Shown here: piece by piece, positions 17,401 through 25,819 of the stretch
Layout: every line of letters begins with the position of its first letter
Position numbering within the stretch: the first letter of the stretch is position 1
From: a bacterium
Lineage (GTDB): Bacteria > 4484-113 > JAFGCY01
DNA: 41,804 nt
Direction: 5' to 3'
NCBI GenBank assembly: GCA_016932385.1
Contig: JAFGCY010000082.1
Span: 1 to 41,804 of the forward strand
Made by a program: the position numbers and the translations under genes
Notes under the pieces: model-generated
What the model was told of the DNA's origin: nothing
The model's input: only the letters and a program-made list of their open reading frames with translations
The model's database searches: none

Positions 17401-17690
17401 TGGTCGCGTTGTCCTGCTGCCACAGCGCCGAGGGCGAGATCGCGCCGGGCCAGGGCGTGATGGGACTCAGCCAGGGCTTCCTCTACGCCGGCGCGCAGAC
17501 GGTACTGGCCAGCCTCGACAAGGTCGACGACGCGGCTACGCGCGAGCTGATGGCGGCGTTCTATCGCAATTGGCGCGAAGCGGGGCTCAGCAAGTCGGCG
17601 GCGCTCCGGCAGGCCAAGCAGCAGATCAGCGCCGAGGCCGATTGGCGCCTGCCGCGCTACTGGGCTCCGTTCGTGCTGTACGGGAAGTAG
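14439..17690 (+). CDS. Secreted TPR-CHAT protein (caspase-like protease domain)
   Basis: This 1083-residue protein starts with a clear signal peptide (residues 1-23, ending GWAA), so it probably acts outside the cytoplasm. Residues ~130-560 hold about ten TPRs of ~40 residues with the consensus ALNNIG..Y...G.Y..AL.YY. A helical linker follows. The CHAT domain (~690-1083) has the expected dyad: His942 in HLATHGF and Cys994 in the strand LSCCHSAEG, where the family usually has LSACxT. ISYATSATML, GLSQGFLYAGAQTVLASL and the terminal W.APFVLYGK strand are also typical. CHAT domains are caspase-like cysteine peptidases, here probably controlled by TPR-bound partners or by the two operon mates. A periplasmic CHAT protease coupled to a CHASE2 cyclase is the notable feature. 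No substrate can be named. The TAG stop lies at the edge of a hairpin repeat. Confidence 0.92.
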   Translation: MRYIKLLLPVLLVALLPATGWAAVDLSGWEPAEELILGQVDVTFADLPADLAESSATGLAVLARELTEQSTALLPAGDVEPGYWQAARAVVIGRALDNPDLIAPALYQAATALATINDLVRATQYADALAAEMEEYGLRRWWGDAHWLAGYCRLYLGQYKESLDDHEKALTVYREEGDSWNTGLTLGNIGALYSYRGEYERALDCFEQSERISADAGDTASAANALNNIGAMYANLGRYDDALDYYAQALADFQELGDAWSEGSTYDNMALLYRQRGNFAAAAEYYQHVIDKRLEVGDTRAAGAAYNNLGLVQADQGLYNLALENYATSLELVQAAGDLTSYGSALNNIGVIYETLGLHSQALAQYLACLEIRRAENDRGGECEALNNVGLSYYNQDQYDQALDYLEQSGALADEFGDPKLQAWALNNTGLVYDARHQYAEAQEYYEQARQLKLTIPDPVSAAISGNNAAMASFSQGYYDAALAGVEEALAAWETGGDRRSILIGLNNRSAILLQLDRPGEALASSRQALALAREQVRQFTWESGLKQGLADDLRFTGILQLMAQLAQDAPDDAFATLESIKGVPLLQLLLQAQSQTQDDEARAALGRYRTAQALSQTARGQLAALATPADLVLIATDATGAVDEEQLAALIAQEDNKRAHCEADLAAQAAIAADAWDYLREHDPRLTEIIEVQGLTPQAVQQHILKPNQVALEYLVVAEMSTYALPPEVVVFCLPATGQLTVARRRFTMIPPEGTADDWIALQVDRLLGTDAAASQAAGRELYEMLIAPVADAIPPDNELLICPDRQLYAVPFEALTTPEGAYLLDGHAISYATSATMLDYIPETAAVGQGALVAGLSFGAAAAEAEQDAALDQLLAMRGADSLRGGLFRRDTLFPLPGVPAEVHDVAEILQADEALDGMVTEGWLAAEMPGHAVVHLATHGFIHSTPLMNGIVTWLGEADTAPAEAGDGFMTMGEIMGLPLAGCELVALSCCHSAEGEIAPGQGVMGLSQGFLYAGAQTVLASLDKVDDAATRELMAAFYRNWREAGLSKSAALRQAKQQISAEADWRLPRYWAPFVLYGK

Positions 17691-18027
17691 CGGAGGCACA
17701 TGTGCCGCCCAGCGTTTATCAGGGGGCCGGTAAGGCAGTGGTAGTGGCGATTCACGCGGCGGAGCCGGCGATCTTCGTTTGATTAGACATTGAATTTGCA
17801 TTGCCTAATGCCGTGCTTTGATCAATGCAGCGGCCGATGCAGCCTGGGCCCTACTTACACTCTCTCCCGCAAGACGGGGGCCTGTTCTACTCGCGATAGG
17901 GCAGTCGCCGCTACGATTATTCTGCTAGTCCCTGGTTCCTAGTGCCTGGTACCTTTTTCGCACTCTTGAACCTTCTCCCTTGATCCTTGAACCTTGAACC
18001 TAACCAGCCGCCAGGATGGCGGCGCTC
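17688..18027. repeat. Gene-free interval with stop-edge hairpins and CTTGAAC repeats
   Basis: The interval opens with a hairpin at the TPR-CHAT stop (GGCACA/TGTGCC, 17695-17706) and ends with one at the methyltransferase stop (GCCGCCA/TGGCGGC, about 18007-18024). Between them CTTGAAC occurs three times (17964, 17986, 17993). I see no gene, tRNA or terminator with a T-run. Confidence 0.55.
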
Positions 18028-18732
18028 CTACGCCACCGCCACCGCCACCAGGTCGTCGTTCTCCAACTCATGCCGCGCGGGCCAGATACGGTGTTGCTTC
18101 ACGGCGAACCCGGCCGCGGCCAACTCGCTGAGAATGCTCTCCACCGTGCCGAAGTGCCGGCCGGCGATCCCGCCGCGCACCAGGTTGCGGGTGGCCGGAT
18201 CGAACTCGCCGCCTTGCCGGTAGGCCGGGTCTCCGCACATCGTGATCACGATCAACAGCCCGCCCGGCCGCAGCACGCGGCGCACCTCGCCCAGGCAGGC
18301 CGCGCGGTCGGCGTTGACGATGCAGTGCAGGCAGTGGCTGTCGACCACCAGGTCGAAGGTGTGATCCGGCCAGGGCAGGGCGGTCACCTCGCCGGCGGCC
18401 AACTCCGCGCGGACGCCGGCCGCGTCCAGGCGCTTTTGGGCCAGCTCGATCGCCAGCGGCACGATGTCGATCCCGCTCACGCGCCAGTCCGGCCGGGCCG
18501 CCAGCCGCTCCGTCAGGCAGCCGTCGCCCGAGCCCAGTTCCAGCAGGCGTCCGGCCGACGGCGCGCCCGGTAGGCCGAGCGCCCAGTCGATCTGGGCAAG
18601 CATCCCCGCGACTTCCTCCGGGCTGCTCCAGCCGGGCTGTTCGCCGGCGGCGATGCGCCGGTACTGCGGCTCGTGCACGCCGGTGTAATCCGCGCGGGGG
18701 CTTTCCTGGTCCTTGGCATCATCGGCAGGCAT
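18028..18732 (-). CDS. Class I SAM-dependent methyltransferase
   Basis: This 234-residue protein has a Rossmann methyltransferase core: motif I LLELGSGDGCLTERL (~residues 64-78), the acidic residue ending strand 2 (VSGIDIVPLAIELAQ), TALPWPDHTFDLVVDSHCLH, and LGEVRRVLRPGGLLIVIT. The family is the broad Methyltransf_11/25 group. The acceptor cannot be predicted. The C-terminal lid and final strands (AAGFAVKQHRIWPAR) are complete. ATG 18732 lacks a Shine-Dalgarno site; TACACT lies 8 nt upstream, which fits a leaderless transcript. Its TAG stop coincides with the start of a hairpin repeat. It stands alone: the next minus-strand gene lies upstream across a 231-nt gap that contains a degraded copy of the moxR tail. 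Confidence 0.88.
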   Translation of the reverse strand: MPADDAKDQESPRADYTGVHEPQYRRIAAGEQPGWSSPEEVAGMLAQIDWALGLPGAPSAGRLLELGSGDGCLTERLAARPDWRVSGIDIVPLAIELAQKRLDAAGVRAELAAGEVTALPWPDHTFDLVVDSHCLHCIVNADRAACLGEVRRVLRPGGLLIVITMCGDPAYRQGGEFDPATRNLVRGGIAGRHFGTVESILSELAAAGFAVKQHRIWPARHELENDDLVAVAVA

Positions 18733-18870
18733 TGCGTATTAGTGTAGCCGCAGTTGACGATTCGTACGCAGGTCTAGTAACAGAGACCTCCGTGTCGCCG
18801 GCTTTGTTTTGCCGTGGCTGAATGCGGGTCGTGCTTGCGATCCACGCAAGCGTGGCCCCTATATTGCTGT

Positions 18871-18957
18871 CGCGGCACCGGGATACTCGCCAGCAGGCTG
18901 GCGATCAGCGTATCGACGTTGCCGCCTGCCAACTCGCTCTTCGGCGTCAGAATCAGT
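18871..18957 (-). pseudogene. Degenerate duplicate of the moxR 3' end
   Basis: These ~87 bp match 19498-19584, the end of the MoxR coding sequence, at roughly 92 percent. On the minus strand the copy still reads RRLILTPKSELAGGNVDTL, then IASLLASIPVPR, but the stop is lost (TAG became CAG). Almost all differences are G/C to A/T in this copy. The two copies flank the lipoprotein gene as direct repeats. The rest of 18733-18963 holds a CCACG/CGTGG hairpin near 18841-18854 and no gene. Confidence 0.8.
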
Positions 18958-18963
18958 CTCCGG

Positions 18964-19449
18964 TCATTCCGTCTCTTCCGCCGCCGGGTTCTCCTGGTAG
19001 TTGACTCGGTACTCGTAAGTATCATCTTCCGGCGAATAGATCACCGTCACATCGAACCGGCCGTCGGCGCTGGCGTAGAATTTGATCTTCAGCACGTCTG
19101 AGCTGCAGACACGCGCGCTCTTCTCCGCGTCCTTTTCCACAAAGCCCGTGGTCAGTAGACATCCATCGACATGGCTGAAAACTTCGTCCCAGCCGACATT
19201 CGGCTTAAAAGCCAGGGCGAAATACCGGCCATCCGGACCATTATCCAGATTGTCCACTAGATAGCCATTGCCGAACATCGTGCCTTCTAAGCTGAACATT
19301 TTTTCTTTCGTACTGCCTACTGGGACCGTCAGTTGCTGTAACGGCCAGTGCGCGGGGTAGACTACGGCGGTTGAGCGGGAACAGCTGCCAATTCCAGTGG
19401 CCAGCATTAATATCAAGATCAGGCCAATCAGTGTGGCGGTTCTGTCCAT
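18964..19449 (-). CDS. Small lipoprotein of unknown function
   Basis: This 161-residue protein starts at ATG 19449 (MDRTATLIGLILILMLATGI). The lipobox IGSC places the lipidated Cys at about residue 23. The longer open frame back to 20505 is the out-of-frame shadow of moxR. The mature domain looks beta-rich (FALAFKPNVGWDEVF, DGRFDVTVIYSPEDDTYEYRVNY), has two further cysteines, and matches no family I recognise. The gene lies 44 nt downstream of moxR on the same strand, so it may be co-transcribed. It is also bracketed by the moxR tail and its degenerate copy, which suggests that it was inserted or duplicated with that segment. Confidence 0.75.
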   Translation of the reverse strand: MDRTATLIGLILILMLATGIGSCSRSTAVVYPAHWPLQQLTVPVGSTKEKMFSLEGTMFGNGYLVDNLDNGPDGRYFALAFKPNVGWDEVFSHVDGCLLTTGFVEKDAEKSARVCSSDVLKIKFYASADGRFDVTVIYSPEDDTYEYRVNYQENPAAEETE

Positions 19450-19493
19450 GGCACTGATGTTACAGCACGCTGGAGGGATATAGTCGATAACAA

Positions 19494-20477
<984 letters not shown>

Positions 20478-20535
20478 GGCGCGATTGTAGCAGCCGGCGG
20501 CGCAACCGTCGGCGGACCGGCTGCTGCCGTGTCGA

Positions 20536-22617
20536 CTAGTCGATGCCGATCTCCCAGGCGTTGAGCTTCATCACCAGAAAATCGGGGCCCAGTCCGCCGG
20601 CGCCCTCGTCCAGCACGCCGACGGGTGTGCCTTCGATCCCGCTCATTGTCTGCACTACCGCGTCGTTGACCTGGAGCAAGGTGGGGGTATTGGTGACAAT
20701 CACTGCATTCAAAGCGGTCATGGTGCCGGCGGCGTCTTGCCAAGCGCCACCGATGTGGCTGGCGCCGCCGCTGATGTGGATCATGCCGTGGTCGCCGAGC
20801 GCGATGCCGGTGCCGATGGCGTATTTCAGGTCTGCCGCCGCGGTCCAGAGCTTCTGGTGGGCCAGGGCACCGGTGTCGTCGACGTCCAGCAGCACGAGGC
20901 GCTTGATAATTCCATCGGAGAAATTGCCGGTGATCAGCACGCGGCCGACCGGATCATACTCGATACCACCACCGAAAGCGTAATAACCCGTCCAGGACTG
21001 CGCCCAGTCCCAGGTGTCGGCCGACGGGCGGTAGCGCACGAACAACACCTCGGCGTTGTTATGCGTGCCCGTGATGTAGATGTTGCCGTTGGACACCGCC
21101 ATTTCCGCGGGGTCTTCGTTGCCGCTGCTCCAGAGCTCGTCCGCGAGCAGTGAACCATCGTCGGCATAGGTGAGCAGGGCGATCGCCGGCGATGCCAGTT
21201 GGGCTTTCGCCAGGACGTAAATCTCGCCGTTGTCCCCCAGGGCCACCGCCCGCGCGTCGTCCACTTCGTCGCCGCCCCACACGCGAGCCCACTGATATGT
21301 TCCTGCATCGTCGAACTTGATCAGCACGACATTGCGCGGAAAACCGGTTGGCGATTCCGGGCCGTAACTCCAGGTGGAGCCGGCGATATACACATTGCCC
21401 TCAGCATCCAGTGCGAGGTCGGCGCCGGAATCGTTGCTGGAACCGTCCCAGGTGATCTGCCAGTCGAGAGCGCCGGAGCTGTCGTACCTGAGCAGCAGGA
21501 TACTGACGGCGGGGTTCTCCACGGGACCGCGCCAGGTGCCCGTCACATACACGTTGTAATTGTCGTCGACGGCGACCGCGGCGCCGTCCATCCATTCGCC
21601 AGCATCGCCGTCGACGCCGGCGCTGTAGGATTGGACCCAGCCCACCGTGCCGTCCGCGTTGTATTTCACGGTGAAGATCCCGTTCTGCGTGTTGTCGTAG
21701 ACATTGCGCCAACTGGTGGTGTAGACGTTGCCGGCGGCGTCCACCGCGATACCCTTGGCTTCCTCGTGATTGGTTGTTCCCCAAGTATGCACCCAGCCTG
21801 GCGTCGGATCGACTACGGTTAAGGTGTATTCAAATGTATCGGAGCCCGCACCGTTGCTGACCGTAACGGTGGCCTCATACACGCCGCTGCTGCCCAGCGT
21901 CACCAGTGGGGTACCGTCGCTGGACAGGTTCGGCGTGGCCCCGCCGCCAAAATTCCACGAGTAATCAAGCGGTGGCACGCCCGAACAAGTAACCGCGAAC
22001 GCAGTGTCGCTGCCCGTGGTTCCCGTCAGCGGTTCGACTCCGCTGATCACCGGTGTGATGTTTTCGCCGACGTGAACCTCGTTCAATGTCCACAAGTCAT
22101 GGCCCACGCAGACAACCAGGACCAGCATCGAGCCGGTCGCAGCATGGATTGCCGAGCTGAAGTCCGCTTCGATCCAGTTGTCCGCCGGCAGCTGGTACCA
22201 GTGCCAGCAATTCGCACCCCAGTCCGAAAGACCGATCCAAGCATCATTCGAATCGCCGGATTGCTGCCAATCCAGACACACCGTTTCGTCTCGGTCGTAG
22301 CCGTCCAGCGTAAAATCGTACATCGCGTACGCGAGGCCGGTGCTTGGTGACGCGGCGGGATCGAATTGGAGGAGCATGCCGGACACAGTCACGTTTTTGC
22401 TGGGTAGCGCGACGGCGTAGGCGTGGCCGGGTTTGCTGAGATCGTCTTCGCTGTAAGACGCTGTTCGCTCAGGTTGTGGTAAAGGGATGTTGCCCAGCGA
22501 TGCAGCGGAATCGAGTGTGTCGTTGTTGCTGGAGATGTCGCTTCCCACGCAACCGGCAAGTAAAACCAGTACACAGACCTGAGCCAGGACACATAAAACG
22601 ATGCGAACAATCCTCAT
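20536..22617 (-). CDS. Lipoprotein with PKD domain and SBBP-type beta-propeller
   Basis: This 693-residue protein has a lipoprotein signal (LLAGC, Cys22) and a GGAG site 7 nt before ATG 22617. Residues ~40-180 form a domain with AWIGLSDWGANCWHWYQ that recurs in the large PKD lipoprotein at 38454-41534. A PKD/Ig-like domain follows (~185-265; YSWNFGGG, SGVYEATVTVSN). The remainder is a repeat propeller of SBBP/NHL type with DAAGNVYTTS, DDNYNVYVTGTW and DAEGNVYIAGST blades. Each blade has the pattern D..GN.Y..G and then LL.YD..G...W. It is probably exported and surface- or periplasm-facing; its binding partner is unknown. It resembles the lipoprotein at 32034-34286 in its propeller and C-terminal segment. 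Confidence 0.85.
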   Translation of the reverse strand: MRIVRIVLCVLAQVCVLVLLAGCVGSDISSNNDTLDSAASLGNIPLPQPERTASYSEDDLSKPGHAYAVALPSKNVTVSGMLLQFDPAASPSTGLAYAMYDFTLDGYDRDETVCLDWQQSGDSNDAWIGLSDWGANCWHWYQLPADNWIEADFSSAIHAATGSMLVLVVCVGHDLWTLNEVHVGENITPVISGVEPLTGTTGSDTAFAVTCSGVPPLDYSWNFGGGATPNLSSDGTPLVTLGSSGVYEATVTVSNGAGSDTFEYTLTVVDPTPGWVHTWGTTNHEEAKGIAVDAAGNVYTTSWRNVYDNTQNGIFTVKYNADGTVGWVQSYSAGVDGDAGEWMDGAAVAVDDNYNVYVTGTWRGPVENPAVSILLLRYDSSGALDWQITWDGSSNDSGADLALDAEGNVYIAGSTWSYGPESPTGFPRNVVLIKFDDAGTYQWARVWGGDEVDDARAVALGDNGEIYVLAKAQLASPAIALLTYADDGSLLADELWSSGNEDPAEMAVSNGNIYITGTHNNAEVLFVRYRPSADTWDWAQSWTGYYAFGGGIEYDPVGRVLITGNFSDGIIKRLVLLDVDDTGALAHQKLWTAAADLKYAIGTGIALGDHGMIHISGGASHIGGAWQDAAGTMTALNAVIVTNTPTLLQVNDAVVQTMSGIEGTPVGVLDEGAGGLGPDFLVMKLNAWEIGID

Positions 22618-22787
22618 TGCAGTCTCCGTTCTAAGCGCTACGTGGTGCTTTTCGGCTAGCCTAGATTGTACTTCTCTGCCAACCGTTTTGAAATAACGTG
22701 CAAGGGACGCTGTCGGTCAGCCACCATCCGGTTCGGTCTGCGTTATTGTTCGCGGGTTTTGAACAAAGTTCCTTGGTCTTGAGTCAC

Positions 22788-22807
22788 GATAATGAGACTC
22801 AATCTCA
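22788..22807. promoter_or_regulatory. Fur-like dyad upstream of redoxin gene
   Basis: GATAATGAGACTCAATCTCA contains the inverted repeat TGAGA-N5-TCTCA and resembles the loose Fur/PerR-type 7-1-7 pattern. It lies 56 nt before the redoxin ATG, just upstream of a TTATAC-like -10. It is a single site by eye, so regulation by iron or peroxide is only a suggestion. Confidence 0.3.
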
Positions 22808-22863
22808 GATAGATTATACCGTGCGGTTTCGGGCGGACAGCCCGGACGTGCCAGGAGGAAGAA

Positions 22864-23556
22864 ATGAGTTCGACCGGTACTTACGAGTTTGGCCAGCGTC
22901 TCAGCCGCCTGCGGCTGTACACCTTCGGCCTGAGCGCCGTCGTGGCCCTGGTGGTCACGGGAATCAGCGGCTGGGGATCGACCGCGGCGCAGGCCGCCGA
23001 CGATTCCGCGACCGCGGCCGTCAAGCCAGCGCCGGCCTTTGAGCTGATGGATACGCAAGGCCAGACGCACAAGCTGGCCGACTACCTGGCCGACGGCAAG
23101 ACCGTCGTGCTGGAGTGGTACAACCCCGGCTGTCCCTACGTAAAGAAGTATCACGACGGCGCGAGCGCCAACACTTCGATGCGCGACGCCTACCAGTTTG
23201 CCCACCAGCACGGCGTCGTCTGGCTGGCGGTCAACTCCGGCGCGCCGGGGATGCAGGGCCACGGCCTGGAGCTGAATCAGCAGATGCGTGCTGAGTACGG
23301 CATCGAGTATCCGGTGCTGCTGGACGAGAGCGGTACGGTCGGCCAGGCCTACGGCGCGACGAGCACGCCGCACCTGTTCATCATCAATCCCGCCGGCGAG
23401 ATCGTCTATCAGGGCGGCGTGGATGACACGGTGCTGATGGCAGACCAGCCCAGTGGCAATTACGTTATCGCCGCGCTGAAGCAGCTCATGGCCGGCGAAG
23501 CCGTGAATCCCGCCGAGACCGCCCATCCGGGCTGCTCGGTTAAGTACGCCAAGTAA
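22864..23556 (+). CDS. Exported redoxin (AhpC/TSA-thioredoxin-fold) protein
   Basis: This 230-residue protein starts at ATG 22864 behind AGGAGGA. An N-terminal hydrophobic segment (~residues 20-42, ending AQAAD) is a signal peptide or anchor. The thioredoxin-fold domain begins with APAFELMDTQGQTHKL. Its active region is VVLEWYNPGCPYVKKYH, with a single Cys instead of a CxxC pair. ATSTPHLFIINPAGEIVYQGG supplies the cis-proline and final strands. The group occurs widely as redoxin-domain proteins of unknown substrate and is probably periplasmic. A second conserved Cys near the C-terminus (HPGCSVKYAK) could be the resolving partner. A Fur-like dyad precedes the gene and an intrinsic terminator follows it. 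Confidence 0.87.
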   Translation: MSSTGTYEFGQRLSRLRLYTFGLSAVVALVVTGISGWGSTAAQAADDSATAAVKPAPAFELMDTQGQTHKLADYLADGKTVVLEWYNPGCPYVKKYHDGASANTSMRDAYQFAHQHGVVWLAVNSGAPGMQGHGLELNQQMRAEYGIEYPVLLDESGTVGQAYGATSTPHLFIINPAGEIVYQGGVDDTVLMADQPSGNYVIAALKQLMAGEAVNPAETAHPGCSVKYAK

Positions 23557-23581
23557 CGCTAACCACGGCAGTAAAGTACGG

Positions 23582-23603
23582 GGCGGGCGCCAGCCCGCCT
23601 TTT
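23582..23603 (+). terminator. Intrinsic terminator after redoxin gene
   Basis: GGCGGGC and GCCCGCC pair around the loop GCCA, followed by TTTT. Flanking AAAGTA and TACTTT can extend the stem, so it may work in both directions. Confidence 0.8.
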
Positions 23604-23626
23604 ACTTTGCTAGAATAGCCAGCGCC

Positions 23627-24304
23627 GTGCACAACACCGCCGCCAACCTGCGCCCGCGCGCCGCGATCTTCGATCTCGACGGCCTGCTGATCGACAGCGA
23701 GCCGCTCTGGCAACGGGCCGAAGTGGAGATCTTCAACGCCTACGGCGTGCCGCTCAAGCCCGAGATGTGCTACCAGACCGTCGGCCGGCGTATCCACGAC
23801 GTGGTGGAATTCTGGCACGCGCGCTATCCCTGGGAGGGCCCGCCGCCGGCCGCGGTAGCCGAGCGGATCATCGCGCGCATGCTGGAGCTGATTGCCGGCG
23901 AAGCCGAGCCGATGCCGGGCGCGCTCAGTGCGGTGGAAGCCCTGGCGCAGGCGGGGCTGCCGCTGGCCGTCGCCACCAGCTCGCAGTTGGTGCTGGCCGA
24001 GGCGGCGCTCAAGCGCCTGGGGATCGGCGGGTATTTCGAGGCGGTCTGCTCCGCCCAGCACGAGCCGTACGGCAAGCCGCACCCGGCGGTCTACCTGACG
24101 GCGGCCGGGCGGCTGGGGGTGCCGCCGGAGCACTGCCTGGTGTTCGAGGACAGCGTAAACGGCCTGATCGCCGCCAAGGCCGCCGGCATGTACTGCGTCG
24201 CCGTGCCGTACCCGGCCTGGCGCGATAATCCGCGCTTCGTCATCGCCGATGAGGTGCTCGCCAGCCTGGCGGAAGTGACGGCGGACTGGCTGGCTAGCCG
24301 GTAG
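23627..24304 (+). CDS. HAD-IA hydrolase (hexitol phosphatase / beta-phosphoglucomutase-like)
   Basis: This 225-residue protein starts at GTG 23627. TAGAAT at 23611-23616 lies 10 nt upstream and no Shine-Dalgarno site is visible. Motif I FDLDGLLIDSE (Asp16 nucleophile, Asp18), motif II VATSSQ, the lysine in AYG-like PYGKPHPAVY, and motif IV CLVFEDSVNG are all present. The LLIDSEPLWQRAE cap region is typical of the HxpB (YniC) sugar-phosphatase branch and its beta-phosphoglucomutase relatives. It should hydrolyse small sugar phosphates in the cytoplasm; the exact substrate is uncertain. It is followed by trmFO after 42 nt. Confidence 0.87.
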   Translation: MHNTAANLRPRAAIFDLDGLLIDSEPLWQRAEVEIFNAYGVPLKPEMCYQTVGRRIHDVVEFWHARYPWEGPPPAAVAERIIARMLELIAGEAEPMPGALSAVEALAQAGLPLAVATSSQLVLAEAALKRLGIGGYFEAVCSAQHEPYGKPHPAVYLTAAGRLGVPPEHCLVFEDSVNGLIAAKAAGMYCVAVPYPAWRDNPRFVIADEVLASLAEVTADWLASR

Positions 24305-24346
24305 TTCAAACCAGCATTTGCCGGCAGGCGGCTATTATCTAGCGAC

Positions 24347-25702
24347 ATGCACCATCCGGTCACGATTATCGGCGGAGGACTGGCGGGCAGCGAGGCCGCG
24401 CTGCAGCTCGCCGCGCGCGGGATCGCCGTCGAGCTCTGGGAGCAGCGCCCGGCGGTGATGACCGCGGCGCATACCACCGATGGGCTGGCCGAGCTGGTCT
24501 GCTCCAATAGCCTGAAGTCCACCGACCCCGCGCGTGCGGCGGGGCTCTTGAAGGAAGAGCTGACCCAACTCGGCTGCCGGTTGCTGCCGCTGGCCTTCGC
24601 GCACCAGGTGCCAGGCGGCGCGGCGCTCTGCGTCGACCGCGAGCGGTTCAGCCGCGCGGTGACCGAGCTGATCGCGGCCGAGCCGCTGATCACGCTGCGG
24701 CGCGCGGAATTCACCGGCCTGCCGGAACTGGTCGCCGAGCCGGGGCGGATCGTGATCCTGGCCAGCGGGCCGCTGACCTCCGGCGCGCTGTGGGCGCAGG
24801 TCGTCAAACTCGTCGGCGACGGCGGCAGCTATTTCTACGACGCGACCGCGCCGATCATCAGCGTCCAGGGCATCGACCGCTCGGTGGTCTTCGCCCAGTC
24901 GCGCTACGAAAAGGGCGGCGGCAACGACTACCTGAACTGCCCGTTCACGCCGGAGGAGTACCTGGCGTTCCGTGAAGCGCTGGTCAGCGCGGAGCAGATC
25001 CCGCTGGCGGCGGGGGACGACTACAAGCTGTTCGAGGGCTGCCTGCCGATCGAGGAGCTGGCGCGGCGTGGCGTCGACACGATGCGCTTCGGCCCGCTCA
25101 AGCCCAAGGGCCTGACCGATCCGCGTACCGGCCGCTGGCCCTACGCCGCCGTGCAGCTGCGCTGGGAGGATGCGCTGGAGCGCGCGCTGTCGCTGGTCGG
25201 ATTCCAGACGCGGCTGCGCTTCGGCGAGCAGGACCGCGTGTTCCGGCTGATCCCCGGCCTGGCCGGCGCGCACTTCACGCGTCACGGGCGGATGCACCGC
25301 AACAGCTATCTCGACGCCCCGCGCGTCATGGCGCCGACGCTGGCGCTCAAAGCCCACCCGCGCGTGCTGGTCGCCGGCCAACTGACCGGCCTGGAGGGTT
25401 ACATGGCGGCGGTCGCCACCGGCCTCTGGGCCGGAATCAACGCCGCGCTGCTGGCGCGGGGCGGGGCGCCGCAGGTGCCGCCGGAGCAGAGCTGCCTCGG
25501 CGCGATGTTCGCCTTCATGGCCAATCCGGCGCATAGCGCTTATGCGCCGACGGCGTTCTCCTTCGGGATGTGCACCTGGTTGCCCGGGCACGTCCGCCGC
25601 GACAGGAAACTGAGAATGATTCGCGAGGGTGCAACTGGGGCCTGGGCCGAAATGAGAGCTAGTCTCGCCGCCGCAGGTAGTAGTATTGTGGGCGAACTTT
25701 AG
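24347..25702 (+). CDS. trmFO: Methylenetetrahydrofolate-tRNA-(uracil-54-C5)-methyltransferase
   Basis: This 451-residue flavoprotein makes ribothymidine 54 in the tRNA T-loop, using methylene-THF and FADH2. The FAD-binding GGGLAGSEAALQLA lies at residues 9-22. The two catalytic cysteines are present: Cys52 in LVCSNSLKS and Cys232 in FEGCLPIEE. YFYDATAPIISVQGID, GGGNDYLNCPFTPEEY, RMHRNSYLDAP and GQLTGLEGYMAA are further family blocks. The length is normal. It lies 42 nt after the HAD gene with TATTAT 8 nt before ATG, so it may have its own leaderless transcript. A tiny lipoprotein gene follows 13 nt after the stop. TrmFO occurs in Firmicutes, Cyanobacteria, many deep phyla and some Proteobacteria, and is generally absent where TrmA does the job. 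Confidence 0.96.
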   Translation: MHHPVTIIGGGLAGSEAALQLAARGIAVELWEQRPAVMTAAHTTDGLAELVCSNSLKSTDPARAAGLLKEELTQLGCRLLPLAFAHQVPGGAALCVDRERFSRAVTELIAAEPLITLRRAEFTGLPELVAEPGRIVILASGPLTSGALWAQVVKLVGDGGSYFYDATAPIISVQGIDRSVVFAQSRYEKGGGNDYLNCPFTPEEYLAFREALVSAEQIPLAAGDDYKLFEGCLPIEELARRGVDTMRFGPLKPKGLTDPRTGRWPYAAVQLRWEDALERALSLVGFQTRLRFGEQDRVFRLIPGLAGAHFTRHGRMHRNSYLDAPRVMAPTLALKAHPRVLVAGQLTGLEGYMAAVATGLWAGINAALLARGGAPQVPPEQSCLGAMFAFMANPAHSAYAPTAFSFGMCTWLPGHVRRDRKLRMIREGATGAWAEMRASLAAAGSSIVGEL

Positions 25703-25715
25703 CCGGAGGAAACCT

Positions 25716-25799
25716 ATGCGTTATATCTACGCCGCGATCATTGCCCTGTTCGGTGCCCTGCTGATGAGCTGCCGTGGTGACTGCCCGAACTGCCCGTAG
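25716..25799 (+). CDS. 27-residue cysteine-rich lipoprotein
   Basis: The frame reads MRYIYAAIIALFGALLMSC, then RGDCPNCP and a TAG stop. A textbook site CCGGAGGA lies 5 nt before ATG 25716, closer to consensus than most sites here. The lipobox LMSC would leave a lipidated nonapeptide with three cysteines, one pair spaced CPNC. Nothing similar of known function comes to mind beyond the general class of tiny lipoproteins such as entericidins. It lies 13 nt after trmFO and is probably co-transcribed with it. The combination of signal, ribosome site and stop is unlikely to be chance, though expression is unproven. Confidence 0.65.
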   Translation: MRYIYAAIIALFGALLMSCRGDCPNCP

Positions 25800-25819
25800 T
25801 TTCAGCGATCGATAACTAA

